From assembly GCA_950295325.1 (NCBI GenBank), contig OX485803.1:75905554-75969553 (forward strand): a DNA stretch of 64,000 nt, in the 5' to 3' direction. Each line of letters starts with the position of its first letter. The stretch's first letter is position 1. Position numbers and translations under genes: made by a program. Below are positions 23,541-35,700 of this stretch, piece by piece. The stretch is from Polytrichum commune (lineage: Eukaryota; Streptophyta; Polytrichopsida; Polytrichales; Polytrichaceae). The notes under the pieces are model-generated. The model was not told where the DNA came from, did no database searches, and was given only the letters and a program-made list of their open reading frames with translations.

Positions 23541-25085
23541 CTGCGAAAGTGGCTGCTCGTTTTTTTCTGCCTACATGCGCGTGCATACGACGTTATTTCA
23601 ATGCGTGTCAAATGCAATCAAAACCGCATTGACTGCACATGCCACGCCATACTAAAGGCTGCTATATATTAACCATATAACATAAAAAGACCATCGGCAA
23701 GTATGCTCACCCCATGAGGGGCCCCTGTAGATGCTGCAGCCCGCCGTGACTCTTGTTGGCAAGCAACACTGTCCTTTGTCACAGTCGCAGTCCCCGTTGT
23801 CAAGAAGATTTTACACCATACGGTGAGCACGTGGCTTTATTTTATCGTAGTGTTTAAAATCTTGCTAGTACCTTCCCATTTTCCTACATCCTTGTTGTAA
23901 ATTCTTCTCAATGTTGTCCTATCATACATCAGAATAGTATAATTCTCAACCAACTCACTCCCTTCAAGTGAAACTTGATACACTTATTGAGTATCTTACT
24001 AAAAGTTCACACACCAAAATTTAACACAAACGGAATCTAAATTACAAAGTTATGCATGATTTACTAACTCTACATTTTTAGCATGAATGTTGTATTATCA
24101 CATCCGGTTACTAAAAATTTTATAACTTCTAACATTTATATCCAATCAACCTCAAATTTTTACACATAATAGATAGGTAAGATCGAAAGGTATTATCAAA
24201 TTTTTGTAGCCATAGCTACAAAATTCTAAAAGATATATATTTTCTAACCTTGTTTTTTTAGTTGTTTTTACTTCTATATACCCTTCTCTTCAACTCCTTA
24301 CAACTTTTTCATCCAAAAGACTGAAGCTTTCAAATTTTAACTTCAACACTTATATCTCACAAAAAATTTCTCTCAAATTTTTATATCAATCGAACACGTC
24401 AATCATTCACAATTCACAAAATCTTTCACTCCAAAGTTCTGGTCACTTAGTGACCAATGAAACAATACAAATAATGCACCTAGTGCAACCTATTCACTCT
24501 AAAACTCTCATTCCAACACCCTCAAGTATAATGGAGCTTCTTAAACACTATTCTATCTCAAAATGTTCAAAGCTCCTCCAAGTCTATACAAACACCAACC
24601 CCAAATGTTAATTTCGTCCATTCAACATCCATCTAACACCCCTTAAATATTCTTTCACCTTGCCCCCTTCGGCCAATAGGATACCTTTGGAGTAAGGACT
24701 TTTAGACCCCTAAGCGGCTAGCTAAAAAGAGACTTTTTAATTAAAGGCTTCTAGAACCCTTATCCCGCTAGAAATATGAAAGTTTTGGATTAAAGGCTAA
24801 TCCGGCAAGCCAATAGGAAAGTTTGGGTTTAAGGCTTCTAAAATCCTTATCCGGTTAACCAATACAAACTTTAATGTTAGGCTTCTAGAACCTCTAGGTG
24901 GTGAGGTAACGGCTACCGCCGGTAAATCCTATCATTTCCAAATGCTACCTACCACATCATTTTATCAAGTCACCCGGTCTTGAACTTAAAACCGGTTCTC
25001 AACGTAAACAACTAACTTAGATCTCTATTTGAAAATAACAATAACATATAAAAATATCCAAGTTCTAACTAGTAATCGGCCTACA
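23541..25085. other. AT-rich region with degenerate ~70-bp tandem repeats
   Basis: At 24690-24900 about three diverged units share aaggcttctagaaccc(t)tat, ccg(c/g)(t/c)tag and aaagttt(t)gg. No gene recognised. Several CT/AT-rich low-complexity stretches occur. Confidence 0.5.
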
Positions 25086-25850
25086 TCACGACACCGTCGT
25101 CATAGCATTGGATGCATGCAACACATCTTTACTCCCTCCGATGCCACCATCATTGTCACGCTCACCTACAGTTTGCATATCCCAGCCAGACTTGCTACTG
25201 CTGCTCTGCGGGGAGCTCGAACTCGCTTCCACATCTGAAAACGGTTGTCTGTGGTGTAGCATATCATACCCGCCATACGGATAGGATGGCAATACTGTTT
25301 GTGGTGGGCCATACGAAGATGGCGCTGGTACGTGGTGGGTAGTTGTGGTATGGGTGTAGGTATGAGCCGGGAACATACCCATATCCATAGTGCGGATCCA
25401 GCTGTGAATTCCATGCATGGTCCATAGGCATGCTCCTCTGCACATAGGGGGAAGACATAATTGTCAATTCCAAACTGATGGCATAGCAACATGTTATGCG
25501 CAATGTGTACGATATGATGCCCTCCACATACACGGAATGTAAACATTGCACTATGCAACCACAATCAAATGCACAAAATCCACTGCAATATAGGAATGAA
25601 TGAGCGGGGTGGGGGCCACTCACCTCCAGTTGTAGTGCAAATTTTCCCGGTCTGTGTTTCTGCGAGGAGCGGAGGACTTCTGAATTTGCGCTTTCGCCGC
25701 ACGTGCGTGCCGCCTTTCCCCTCTTCTACACCCTGCCATATGTATGCGGATTTAGGCTCAACATGGCCATGGCGGGGGGATTCCCGCGCTGCGCGCACAT
25801 CGGTTCTAGCCATACGATCGGTCATGTGCCCCAACAGATGTCCACTTGCA
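25086..25850 (-). pseudogene. fragment of an unidentified antisense gene
   Basis: An upstream exon-like block (about 25840-25622) encodes a basic region (HVRRKRKFRSPPLLAETQTG) and ends at a strong donor, gtgagt. A downstream block contains GYGYVPGSYLHPYHNYPPR in one frame and then VPAPSSYGPPQTVLPSYPYG...EASSSSPQSSSSKSGW to a TAG at 25086 in another, so a frameshift sits near 25340. The Tyr/Pro-rich and Ser-rich composition is unlike the surroundings. It lies on the same strand as the gene split by Copia-1 and may belong to the same locus. Function unknown. Confidence 0.4.
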
Positions 25851-25899
25851 TACCCACTTGGTTGTAGTCAATGTGCAGCCACACCACCCGCAGGTTGAG

Positions 25900-27100
25900 A
25901 AACAAACTGCCAAGTGTTGTGCCCATACACACTTCTAGATCTTCCATCTGCTATAAATCAAATATGGATACTGGAGGATAAATTACAAATGCATGGGAGA
26001 GGCGAGAACCTGAAAAAATATGTGTGTGTTGTATTCAAAAATACAGAAATGTCTCGAAATCCTAAAAGCACACAATACACACATATGATTGCATACACAA
26101 TGTAAGAATGGTGGAAAGGCTTGCACAAATATATTTGCAATTTCAAAATTGGTGTTCTCATGCAACTTCAAAACCTTATGACTTAATTTACCGAGCTCGA
26201 TTCATTCAAAACTTGATTCACCCCAATTTGACACAAACGACAGTGTAATTGACTCGATTCCATAATATAGCGCACATGAAAAACTGCATAAGAAATTCAG
26301 TCCAAGTGGATCTTGCTTGTAAGGGACTCAGAACTACAATTTTGTTGATATTTGCAGGTGAGAGAATATTATAAGAACCGGCATTTCCTCAATAACACTC
26401 TTATTGATTGGTGAAACATGAATCCAGCCATGAATTCCTCTTCTTGTATTCAATCTGGTCTAATGGTTTTTTTAATTAAAGTGTAAAGAAAAACCTATGC
26501 AAGTCTTGTAAATCTTCGGATTGATAGATAGGCCCTTGTCCGTATCATACAGCCAGTAAGTCAAAGCCTCCGTAAAAATGAGTAAAAATTTAAAAGGAAT
26601 GTTGAATTGAGGGCGCAGAAGGCTCACCGAATTAAAAACGAATCAAATTCTTTCGTAAGAGGAGCCGAAAGTGGTGCCACCAGGTGTAGACGAGTTTCAC
26701 ACCTATTTGCAAACTATCTGTACACATCGATTCAAACGTTGACGTCATTTACTAATCTAGATCCATTTAGCCATGCTTCCGACCTCGATCAACTTCCTTC
26801 TGTTAGGCCACGACAACTCGAGATTTAATAAAAGTGCCTATGCTTATAGTTAAGTTCAGATTGCGCGTAGCTATTATCACTGATTTTGCCCCACATTTAA
26901 GTACAAGATTCTTGGACTGCAGATGAGTAAGGAATGGCAACATAATTTCCAGGTAGCATGCTCTAAACGAGTTGTGCTCCATGGTCAACTCCTCCCCTTG
27001 TTTGTGACCATCATGCATTAGCATCTACTCAAAAGTTAGTTTGAAAACATTTGCCGAAGTACAGGATATCCCATGTTTTGGATATGAATTACTTACACAG
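25900..27100. other. intergenic region, nothing recognised
   Basis: AT-rich spacer. No domain-bearing frame, terminal inverted repeat or tandem array seen. Confidence 0.4.
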
Positions 27101-27104
27101 GTCA

Positions 27105-27690
27105 CTACATTCTTTTTGACAAAAATAGAGAGAAAGAACACCCTAGCCAGCTTTATCGAATGACATCGACATTGCACTTCTTCAGATGCATTTTAGCCTA
27201 CAAAGCATAAGAGTTCTACTTGGTTTCCCTCACAAACAATATGGAAATACCTATAGGGAATTTTGAAACTGGCAAACTATCACATTAGCGATGCGTAGAA
27301 CCAGACCAGTGAATAGAAAGTATATTCAGAGAATTACTCACAAAGTCAATGACCAGGTCCTTCATTGTTTTGGATATGATACAGAGAGAATACCCTGACC
27401 AGCTTAATTGTATGACATGGACACTGCACTTCTTCAGATAAAATTTAGCCTATTCACATGCAATATCGAGACTGCCTATTAGGGGAGTTAAGAAACTGGC
27501 AAGTAATCCTGGCTCGTTGAGGATATCCATCTCAATTGAATTCAGTTTACTAATAAAGAAGTGATCTTCATCAAAGATTACACACAAATGTATGTCACAG
27601 TTCAGATGCGTAGAACCAGAGCAAGAAGTGAACAGACATTACATTCAAAGAATTTCTCAATACAACTCAGTGACGAGTCCTACATCATTT
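27105..27690. repeat. diverged tandem duplication (two units)
   Basis: Units about 27105-27360 and 27361-27690. Shared landmarks in order: agagagaa(a)ga(a)ta/caccct(a/g)(a/g)ccagctt, gacat(c/g)gacattgcacttcttcaga, (a)ttttagcctac/t, gaaactggcaa, gatgcgtagaaccaga and caatgacc/cagtgacgagtcc. No frame is conserved. Confidence 0.65.
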
Positions 27691-27805
27691 TCACAAACAA
27701 ACCTACATATGGGTACATGCATCCAATTGTCTGCTCTCATGTAGGTATACTCGCCGAAAACAATATATACAAAACAAGTTACAGTACAAGTTAAACGCAC
27801 CTTGC

Positions 27806-28111
27806 TCAAAATTTAATGCCTCGCAAACATCTTCTTCTGACAATCTCATCTGCCATGATTGCGGGACTTTCAGAGACATCCCGCAACTCGGTTACGTTTA
27901 GCATTTCATTCTCTACACCTTCTTGTGACTGTGCATACACTCGGCGAGCTTCTCTCAATTTCAATCTGGAATTAAAACTGCACAAAAGCCCCTCGCCTAA
28001 CCTACACTGAGAAGAAGGAGAAAGAATAGAAGAGCGGAAGGAGATTGAAGGCACATGATTGTAATGTCGCGTAACTAAAGCGCAACTGTAAGGGACCGAT
28101 AGGAGCTGCAT
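27806..28111 (-). CDS. hypothetical frame of 101 residues, copy 1 of a duplicated block
   Basis: ATG at 28111. It contains LREARRVYAQSQEGVENEML and NVTELRDVSES, then MADEIVRRRCLRGIKF to a stop. The central part is repeated without indels in the block at 28578-28738, with amino-acid changes such as TELRD to TDLRD. This could be a first exon or a conserved non-coding duplication; no known domain. Confidence 0.25.
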   Translation of the reverse strand: MQLLSVPYSCALVTRHYNHVPSISFRSSILSPSSQCRLGEGLLCSFNSRLKLREARRVYAQSQEGVENEMLNVTELRDVSESPAIMADEIVRRRCLRGIKF

Positions 28112-28738
28112 TGTGCCAATTTAATCAGTTGAGCTTAATAACATAACAAAACTATTGATCTTCAGTGAACTGTGTTGTAATTAAAAAGGGGAAGTCTGAA
28201 ATTGGAGAAGTCTTCCTAATTCCAAAATATTTCAACTACCGAGACTAGGTCTCAATAAGACAATGGCACGGAACAAGAAATTTTGGTCGGAAAAATTAGA
28301 CCGAATGAAATCGAGAACGCATCTTTGCACGCTACATAAGTGAGAATCTACATAGGAACAAACTAACAGGTGGCTGAGAAGTCCTTCGTCACATGCAAAT
28401 TACAAAGAAAAGAACTGAAATGACTAAGTAGAATTGCAACTACACAATCTGCATAGAAAGCAAGGCGCCCATAAAGAACACAAGAGAAAACGAACAGAAA
28501 TAGGCAGGGATGAGGTAAGAAAACCCGGCTCCTGAAGTATCGCCACGCGCGGCGTTGGAGTACATCAGCGTCCTCAACTTTCAGAGACGTCCCGCAAGTC
28601 GGTTACATTTAGCATTTCATTCTCTACACCTTCTTGTGATTGTGCATACACTCGGCGAGCTTCTCTCAATTTCGTTCTAGAATTAAAACTGCACAAAGGC
28701 CCCTCGCCTAACCCACACTGAGAAGAAGGAGAAAGAAC
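27868..28738. repeat. duplicated ~160-bp block, two direct copies
   Basis: Copies at 27868-28025 and 28578-28738 are roughly 93-95% identical by eye and free of indels. They share ttcagagac(a/g)tcccgcaa through to ctgagaagaaggagaaagaa. The sequences on either side of the copies are unrelated. Spacing between copies is about 710 bp. Confidence 0.85.
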
Positions 28739-29729
28739 GTCGGTTTGCGCACACCCGACGTTGGAGATGATTGCGCATCATGCTGGTGCTCTAGGCAAGG
28801 GCCACTTGTAGGCACGGAGAAGGTGGTGGAGGGGAGTACATTCAATCCAGCTCCGCACACGAAGACGTCACGTCGTATGGAGTGTGCGAAACATCACACC
28901 AAGGAGTTGTTATGATTTGCACACCCCGCCATAATGCCATGCAATTCGCGGCGACATCATTGAAGGTTTTCATGGTGTCCTCCATGACATTGTTTGTGCC
29001 TCGGGTGTGAGGAGCAGCCTCGAAGGCAACGTTGAGCATCCTCTCCACAGCTGCCTGTGAGCATGGTCGAAAGCCCTGCAACGCGACTGCAACTAGAAGT
29101 TGTGACCCATTTAGCTTAAAATGTCTTGAACTACAAAGATTTGGATTCTTCGTGTTTATAAATGGTTTATAAAGAATATCCAAAAATACTTGACATCATA
29201 TATGTTGAAAATCCTATGACAATGCACATTATTGCACAACCCCCTAGAAATACCCCTTTGTCTCATGCGGTGCACGAGTCTACAAGGGAGTCACCCCTCG
29301 TGACTATTGCAGATAAATTTTCATGTAACTTGCAATCTTTTGTTACACAATCACATGGCATCACATTTCTAGGATGAGAGATTTAGAGACCTCTTGTACT
29401 TCTAGTTTCTAAGTATTTGACCATTTGGTGCAAAACGGACGAGACTTGTGTGCGAGCAATGGGCGGAGAGCGGAGAGCGGAGAGCGGAAAATGGAGACCA
29501 TAATCCAAATATATATATATATATTCTAAATTTAGCAGTTTGGAATATATTTCAAATATATTCCAAGAATGTTTTTTTTTGGGCCAATTTTTGAGACCTT
29601 TAACCGTGGACCCAGGGGGTTTAAAGATTGAGAAATTCCTATTTTTTTCCTATTACCGTGCTCTCACTTTCCAGTAATATTGGTTGATTTAAACAATTTT
29701 TTTTTAACATGTTTGTTTACGTTGACTAT
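28739..29729. other. region without recognised genes
   Basis: One antisense open stretch (28842-29183) contains AAVERMLNVAFEAAPHTRG but no known domain. A small 8-bp tandem repeat (gagagcgg, three to four units) lies at 29464-29490, followed by a short AT run. Confidence 0.35.
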
Positions 29730-30788
29730 TCATTTTTGCAGATTGACCGTCATTTCTCCACCTTCCTCGTTGTGGATATGACTATTGAGAAACTGCAAAA
29801 GGTGGCAACTACACATGTGGATGCTTCCTTTAAGGCAAGATGGCTTTGGTGGTGGAATTCCCCCGCCGAGGTCAAAACCAAAAACAAGTTCCCCTCTTCT
29901 CTTCCTCTTCGGGAGAAAACCCTCGATGACTGGCTTCACAAAGCTTCTTTTTGGGCACATGTGTTCCAATAAAAATAAAAATAAAACCCTAAACGACCAA
30001 AACCCAAAACCCGATATCAGTTGCTTGCTCCTCCTCCGTGGCAGTCCATAAATCTTGTCTGCCCTACTCGAATGTTCATTCTCACGATGCTTTTGAATCA
30101 CTGCGGCCTCACGGATCTTGCCTTGGCGCTGATCCTCCTTCGCGAGCTTGGCGCCTCCCGGGCGCCCCTTGAAAATTTGCGTTGCCTCTACAGCCACACT
30201 CCTTCCCTCCGCTAATCCGCCCCCTTCCTCCGAACCCACCCCTACGCCCCGCTCCATCTCGCTCAAATCAATGCAGTCGGATTCTTCCTCGCTGCAAGGC
30301 GCCTTCCTCTTCGGCATCACAACCTTCACCTGTGTCCAGCCCTCTGCCCACTTCGGGTGGTCTCTTAGCAATACCCAGCAGTGTTCGAATGCGAAATCCA
30401 ACCCCTTCTCATTCTTCTGTTTATACAGATCATGCGCCCTCCTCAAGGTATCTGAAGCGCTCGTCCCACTTCGATTCAACCGCATCACCTGTGAGTAGAC
30501 ACCAATGAACTTGGAGACATCATGTTTGATGGTGCCCCACTTGGTTTCCAATGAGCGCTGCGGCCGGGGTCCCTGTGGCTGATTCTCTTGGTAGTGAGTG
30601 GTAGTCCGATCCCAAAAAACGCATGTTCTTTGTTGATTACCAACAATGCGGTCTTGTGTCACATGCAACACACTTCTACAAAGCTGCTCCTCCTCATCCT
30701 TGCAGAAATTCTTGCCTTTGACACCAAGTCGCACAGGCCCTCCTTCCTCCGCAACCTTGGGCGCAGGCTTCTTCCTCCCTACCACCAT
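29730..30788 (-). CDS. Myb/SANT-like protein with NAM-associated domain (Harbinger ORF1 type)
   Basis: 352 codons from ATG at 30788. The N-terminal half carries a trihelix/SANT-like region (NFCKDEEEQLCRSVL... FWDRTTTHYQ ... SLETKWGTIKHDVSKFIGV) followed by FAFEHCWVLLRDHPKWAEGW. This is the order found in plant proteins with the NAM-associated C-terminal domain, the DNA-binding accessory protein of PIF/Harbinger transposons and their domesticated relatives. The middle is acidic (SEEESDCIDLSEMERG) with a basic charged helix (KEDQRQGKIREAAVIQKHRE). The last ~110 residues are unlike the family and may be read-through of a lost splice site or stop. No transposase gene or terminal repeats could be assigned to it. 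Confidence 0.75.
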   Translation of the reverse strand: MVVGRKKPAPKVAEEGGPVRLGVKGKNFCKDEEEQLCRSVLHVTQDRIVGNQQRTCVFWDRTTTHYQENQPQGPRPQRSLETKWGTIKHDVSKFIGVYSQVMRLNRSGTSASDTLRRAHDLYKQKNEKGLDFAFEHCWVLLRDHPKWAEGWTQVKVVMPKRKAPCSEEESDCIDLSEMERGVGVGSEEGGGLAEGRSVAVEATQIFKGRPGGAKLAKEDQRQGKIREAAVIQKHRENEHSSRADKIYGLPRRRSKQLISGFGFWSFRVLFLFLLEHMCPKRSFVKPVIEGFLPKRKRRGELVFGFDLGGGIPPPKPSCLKGSIHMCSCHLLQFLNSHIHNEEGGEMTVNLQK

Positions 30789-30934
30789 TGGTCCAAGCTG
30801 TGAAGACCAGATAGATTCCCGGAATCTCGGGAGTTTAGAGTGAAGAAGTAGTCACTGGAAGGTCACGGCCAAGGGGGTGGTTTTGGCATGAACGGGCAGA
30901 GTTTGCCCGTTGCCGCGTCGCCGGTGGCTGGCTA

Positions 30935-31002
30935 CGCCGCCCAAAAGTCTCGGTGTGGACCGTTGGCGCACCCGTTGGCGCCAACGGTGGAGATGCTCTA
31001 AG
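30935..31002. repeat. possible terminus of the SANT-gene element
   Basis: Reading inward from the right, CTTAGAGCATCTCCACCGTT resembles the GAGCATCTCCA-type ends of many plant MITEs and Harbinger elements, and the inner part (gttggcgccaac) is a small palindrome. No matching left end was found, so the assignment is tentative. Confidence 0.3.
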
Positions 31003-31135
31003 CGGCCATGAAGTACTGTCCACGACATGGCCTAATATGTAGAAATAAATGACTATTTTGGCTAGCTTATACTAGGCTGATGCTTAAGTTAGTCTGGTTT
31101 ACCACACTGACTACTCTTTGAGAAGCCGTATATAA

Positions 31136-32784
31136 GGGCCGCTTCACACTATGGCCGTCCAAGTCGAGAGGCCGTGGGATTGAGTAGCCAAACTTTGTTG
31201 AGAGTCCAAACAAATGGGCTGAAAATAGCCAATGAAATATAGTAAGTGGAGCCTTTGGCCGTGCATAGTGTAAAGCAGAGTCCGGGGAGTTCTGTAGAGA
31301 AAACGGCTAATTGCCGAGCTTTCTAGAGGTGGCTCGGATTTTTCAATTTTTACCCGGAAGTTGGCGTAGAGAGTGCAAATTTTATCGGTTGATAGCCCCC
31401 ATTTCCTAATGTATTTAGGCAATTAGCCGACATTTGTTTTTTCATTTATGCAGTTTCTGAAAGGTTTAAAGTGGGGCCGGTTTTATATTTTGGTGGTGGA
31501 TGTGTCATTGTTATTTATTCTTTCTTTATTTTCAAGTGTTTAGGATTAAATAATGTGGGCATTCACTCTCCATTTTTTTTCATCCAAAACAGGGCAAAAA
31601 TGAAATAGCGTACCTGAGCACCAGCACCAGCACCAGCACCCTCCTTCTCCTTCTCCGTCTTTTGTCTCCTATAAGGGTACCTGAAATGGTATGAACAATG
31701 GTTATGGGAACTGTATGCACTTAATCCTTCCTCCTCCTAGCTTGTAACCACCGGCACTACGCGGCACTGCCGGCACTACCCAACACTCCCTCAAACAAGT
31801 GATCTCATAAGATGTCCACACGAGTGTGATAACATTGCAAAATGGCAAGTTACTTGAAGCTTGGGAGATGCTACGAAGTGGATGACTGTGATAACACGAG
31901 ATGCGATGAAGTGGACGAGTGTTGTGCACTGCCGGCAGTCCCTCAAACAATACTTTTATCTCACTGTAAGTACAGCACCTCATAGTTTCGCAGAGCAACA
32001 ACAACAACAAAAACCTCTTGAAGCTATTGTCACTCAACAATCCAACAATTCTAGAACTCAAAAACTCATAATGCAAACGAAAATGCAAGCTCCACTGCTA
32101 CGGAATGGAAGCTGTGGCGGGAAGCAAGTAACCCTAAACCACAAGCCAACAAGGCATAGTCTCCAACTATGCATAGTATTGAAAAAATTACCCAAAATAT
32201 ATACATTTGGTCGGTTGCCCGCCGTGAAAATAAATTTTCAATCGGTAATTTGCCGTGGATACTCTAGGGCAGCTTGCCTTAATGCTGGCATTTTTTTTCT
32301 TCTAATCGGCCCATTTCCATAAACCTTGATTTTCTTCCGGAACCCCTTCCTAAACTTTCCAATTGCATTTGGAAATTCTCAAAATCAACCGGCTAGCTTG
32401 TAACTAACTGTCGGCACTACCCGTTCATTGGTGTAAAGCCTCTAAAGGCCAAGCCCAAAGTCCCAACCCAAAGGAGCATCCCACTTTATTTCTTGTTCAA
32501 AATAATCCCTCCAATCTAACAGCCAAGATTTTGTCAATGATATATATTTTTAGTGGAAAAAAATCAACAACCTCTTGACCATAGTTTGGGTTTCCATTCC
32601 CGTCTGACCCAAACTTCCATCGAGAGTCTGTCGCCTTCTTCAAAAAGTAATCATTTTAAATTGCGACGGCCTTTGCACTTTGGCCATACTGTGAAGGGTC
32701 GAGAGGCCGAGCTCTTGGTTTCTTGCAATTCGATTGGTGGAAATCGATGGCCTCTCGACCTTCGGCCATAGTGTGAAGCGCCCC
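31136..32784. mobile_element. Harbinger-type non-autonomous element, 1.65 kb
   Basis: The left terminus GGGCCGCTTCACACTATGGCC-like and the right terminus (inward GGGGCGCTTCACACTATGGCC-like) are inverted copies, flanked by a perfect TAA duplication (31133-31135 and 32785-32787). The sub-terminal region repeats cgagaggccg and a second, inner catagtgtaaagc/catactgtgaagg pair, so the ends are layered. No transposase similarity inside. Termini are related to the elements at 11542 and 46724 (GGGCC.(C/G).TT.ACAC). Confidence 0.85.
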
Positions 32785-32787
32785 TAA

Positions 32788-35700
32788 GGTGAGGGGTGCT
32801 AAAACCAACACCCGACCCAAAACCAACACCTATAAATGCCTCCCAATCACCAATACTCTGCTACCTTGAAGCGTTCCCCATGGTGTAGGAGTGTATGGGC
32901 CCACGGAGTGGCGTTTTTAGGTGCCATTAGTGGTGCCACCTCAGCAGTGACCTTCACTACCTCCATGTAGGGTAGGTAACGGGTTGCACTCTATCTCGGG
33001 TTGGTTCAAGGTGGGTTTAGAGTGGCTTGTCAATGCCTACTCTAGCCATTCTATTCACAAAGTCACAAAGGCAAGCCCACAAAGCACAAAGGGGGTTGGT
33101 ACCTGGGATGCAAGGTGATGGTTTTGCAAGTGAACTAGGTGGGATCATGGAGGTGGCCATGTGGCTTTGCGCACCGTTACTAGTTGGTCTTTGCTCTAGC
33201 TTGGGTCTAATAGCCAACTATGTTGTGTTGGTTCTAGGCAATGAAGGTGAGGGTCCTCATCATATCCAAGGTTGTCATACATGGGGCCTATACATTGTTT
33301 TAAGGAAGCTAGTGGTTTTGACTTTGAATATTCATCAAATATCTAATTGAGGCTAATTTTTTTTCTTTAAACCTATGTTTAGAAAAAAGGGATTTATATA
33401 TATAGACCATGTAGCCATATGTATGTGCAATAGCTTAAAGTGTTGGTTTAAGCACCCTCTACCTTATATATATATTGATAGGTCACACGAGAAGTGGGAT
33501 TGGTCATGCAATGGCTCTTGCATTAAATATTAGGTATAACAGAACTTTTGGCTAAGTGTCGACATATGAAGAGCCTCAATAGATTAAGCTAGATGAGCCT
33601 ACTAGGTTAAGAGGTTTGGCCTCTTTTAATTTGCAATAAAAATTGGAAAATAACCTATTAAACTAATGCTACATCTTGTATGAATTGAGTACCATACGAA
33701 ACACGGGTAGGTCACTTAGTGCATTTTAAAAACAACGTGCGGCATAATATAGAGAGGACTAAAATCATTTGAAATAAAAATTATAAAGGAATTCCAAATA
33801 ATGAAGGGGATATTAAATGTAGACAATCCCATTATAAGTAAGTTAGATGGACATAAAATGTGGGCCATTATTTTTTTGTAAAATTAATATAGGGGCTAAA
33901 GATAAGGATCCTAGAAGGTATGTTTAGTATGCTTACTATGGTCTCCTATGTGTTTTCTTCATAACTTTGTTTGCAATGATATTATTGTTTGCACCCTTCT
34001 TTGTTTCCATGGTTTCCCTTAACACTCGTCAATGCGTTAGGAAGTAGATTAGCTTTTATTACTTAAAAGGAATATAGAGTACAAAAAATTGCAGTGACTT
34101 GGACAATATAAGTAATGGAAGGGTGCAAACAAATGGGACATTTTTGAAATTTAAGTAATTATAGGGAGGCTTTAATTCAGCCCTTGAAGGTAAATAGCCC
34201 CAAAACAAAAATCCCCCAGCCGCACGTGGTGCACAAAAATGCCTTAGAGTGACCTACCCGTGATACGAAATGGATGAAGTTGTTGAATTCTCAACTTGTG
34301 AATTTTTTTCTTCAGTCAAGCGAATTTATGATTTTATTTAGTAATAGATATAAAGGTGTGCATGTCAAAGTGGTCAGTATTGAGCAACTGTTGAGCACTA
34401 ACTTTTGGCTATTCCAACCAATGAGTTGTTGTATTGGATATATTAGAAGTGTTTGTTTCTTGTTCATCTTAGGAAAATATCGAGTCATTTTACGTACAAA
34501 AGTAGGTGTTTGAATTAGACCACGGGGAGTTCATTGGCGAAAATCATAGAAACAACGTGCGATAAAAAATAGGGTCTAATATATTCATTGTAGGTAAATT
34601 TTGCAAAAGACGTACATATAATATAGGGGTTTTAAAATAGTGAAACTTGTTTACATGTAAAATACCATCACATATAATGGCCTCTTTTATCTAGTCAATA
34701 TATGTAAAATAGCATGGAAACAATTACTAGGGGTAGTAGGTCTAGGGTAGGGTTTGTGCTAGTGGATGAAAAAAGGCAATTTTCTGTTGAAAATGCTTTG
34801 ATGGATGACTTCGCATGTTGGGTTGCTTGAACGTTACTGAACCAACGGTTCGAATGTGGAGTTAATGGTCTCTACCCACGTGCCGGGAGGGATTATTTCG
34901 GCGCTTTGTTTGACTTTATTTCATAGTCTAAGACAATGCTTTAGTTGCATGCCTTTGCCTTAGGTTTATTGTTTTGATTTAGTTCATTTGAGTTTAGCAT
35001 TGTGGTTGAACTTCACAATTCATGTTTGTAAGAAGAGAAATGTCCTTCATGAAAAAAAAAAATCGCTTACAAAACCAAAGAGAAATGGGGTGTACGAAAT
35101 AAAATGCGGATTAAGAAAAAAATGGACAACAGTTGGGCTCCTAGAAAAAAAAATTGGGGTAAAGTCAAAAAAATTGGTTACTTGGGGTATAAGAAAAAAA
35201 GTAGTATAAATAAAATAGGGTAATTCTAAATTATTTCCCAAAAATTTATAATGACTAATAGGGTGTATTAAACACAAGCATTTACCTTTATTTTGAAAAA
35301 CACCATACCTTATAATCTTTTCTGCAAGGTAAATAGCCCCCCTATAAATAGGTCTTGAGTGCACGTGTATGCATTAATTAAAGAGGGACTAACCTGACCT
35401 CCCCATGAATCAGACATGTCTACCTTATGTTGCATCATATAATGGCAAGAATGTAAAGGGTTGATAACGGATTAAAGAATGTCATGATGTGGGAACGAGC
35501 CTAAGGGCACCATTCAAAACAAAAAAGTATTTGTTTTCCCTTTCTTCTCTTTAGAGAAAGAAGTAAGCTTCATACCATACCATAACATACTGTATTCAAC
35601 CTTGAATATGAGGCTGCTAGAGCATATTGTGAGAATAATATGAGAAATGTACCAATTGGGCCATGAAATCTTAAGTTTCTAAGAAAAAATTCTAATACTA

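Noticed and set aside
35047-35364. Phe-rich antisense frame of 105 codons
   Set aside because: Result of poly-A/purine-rich plus-strand sequence; no motif.
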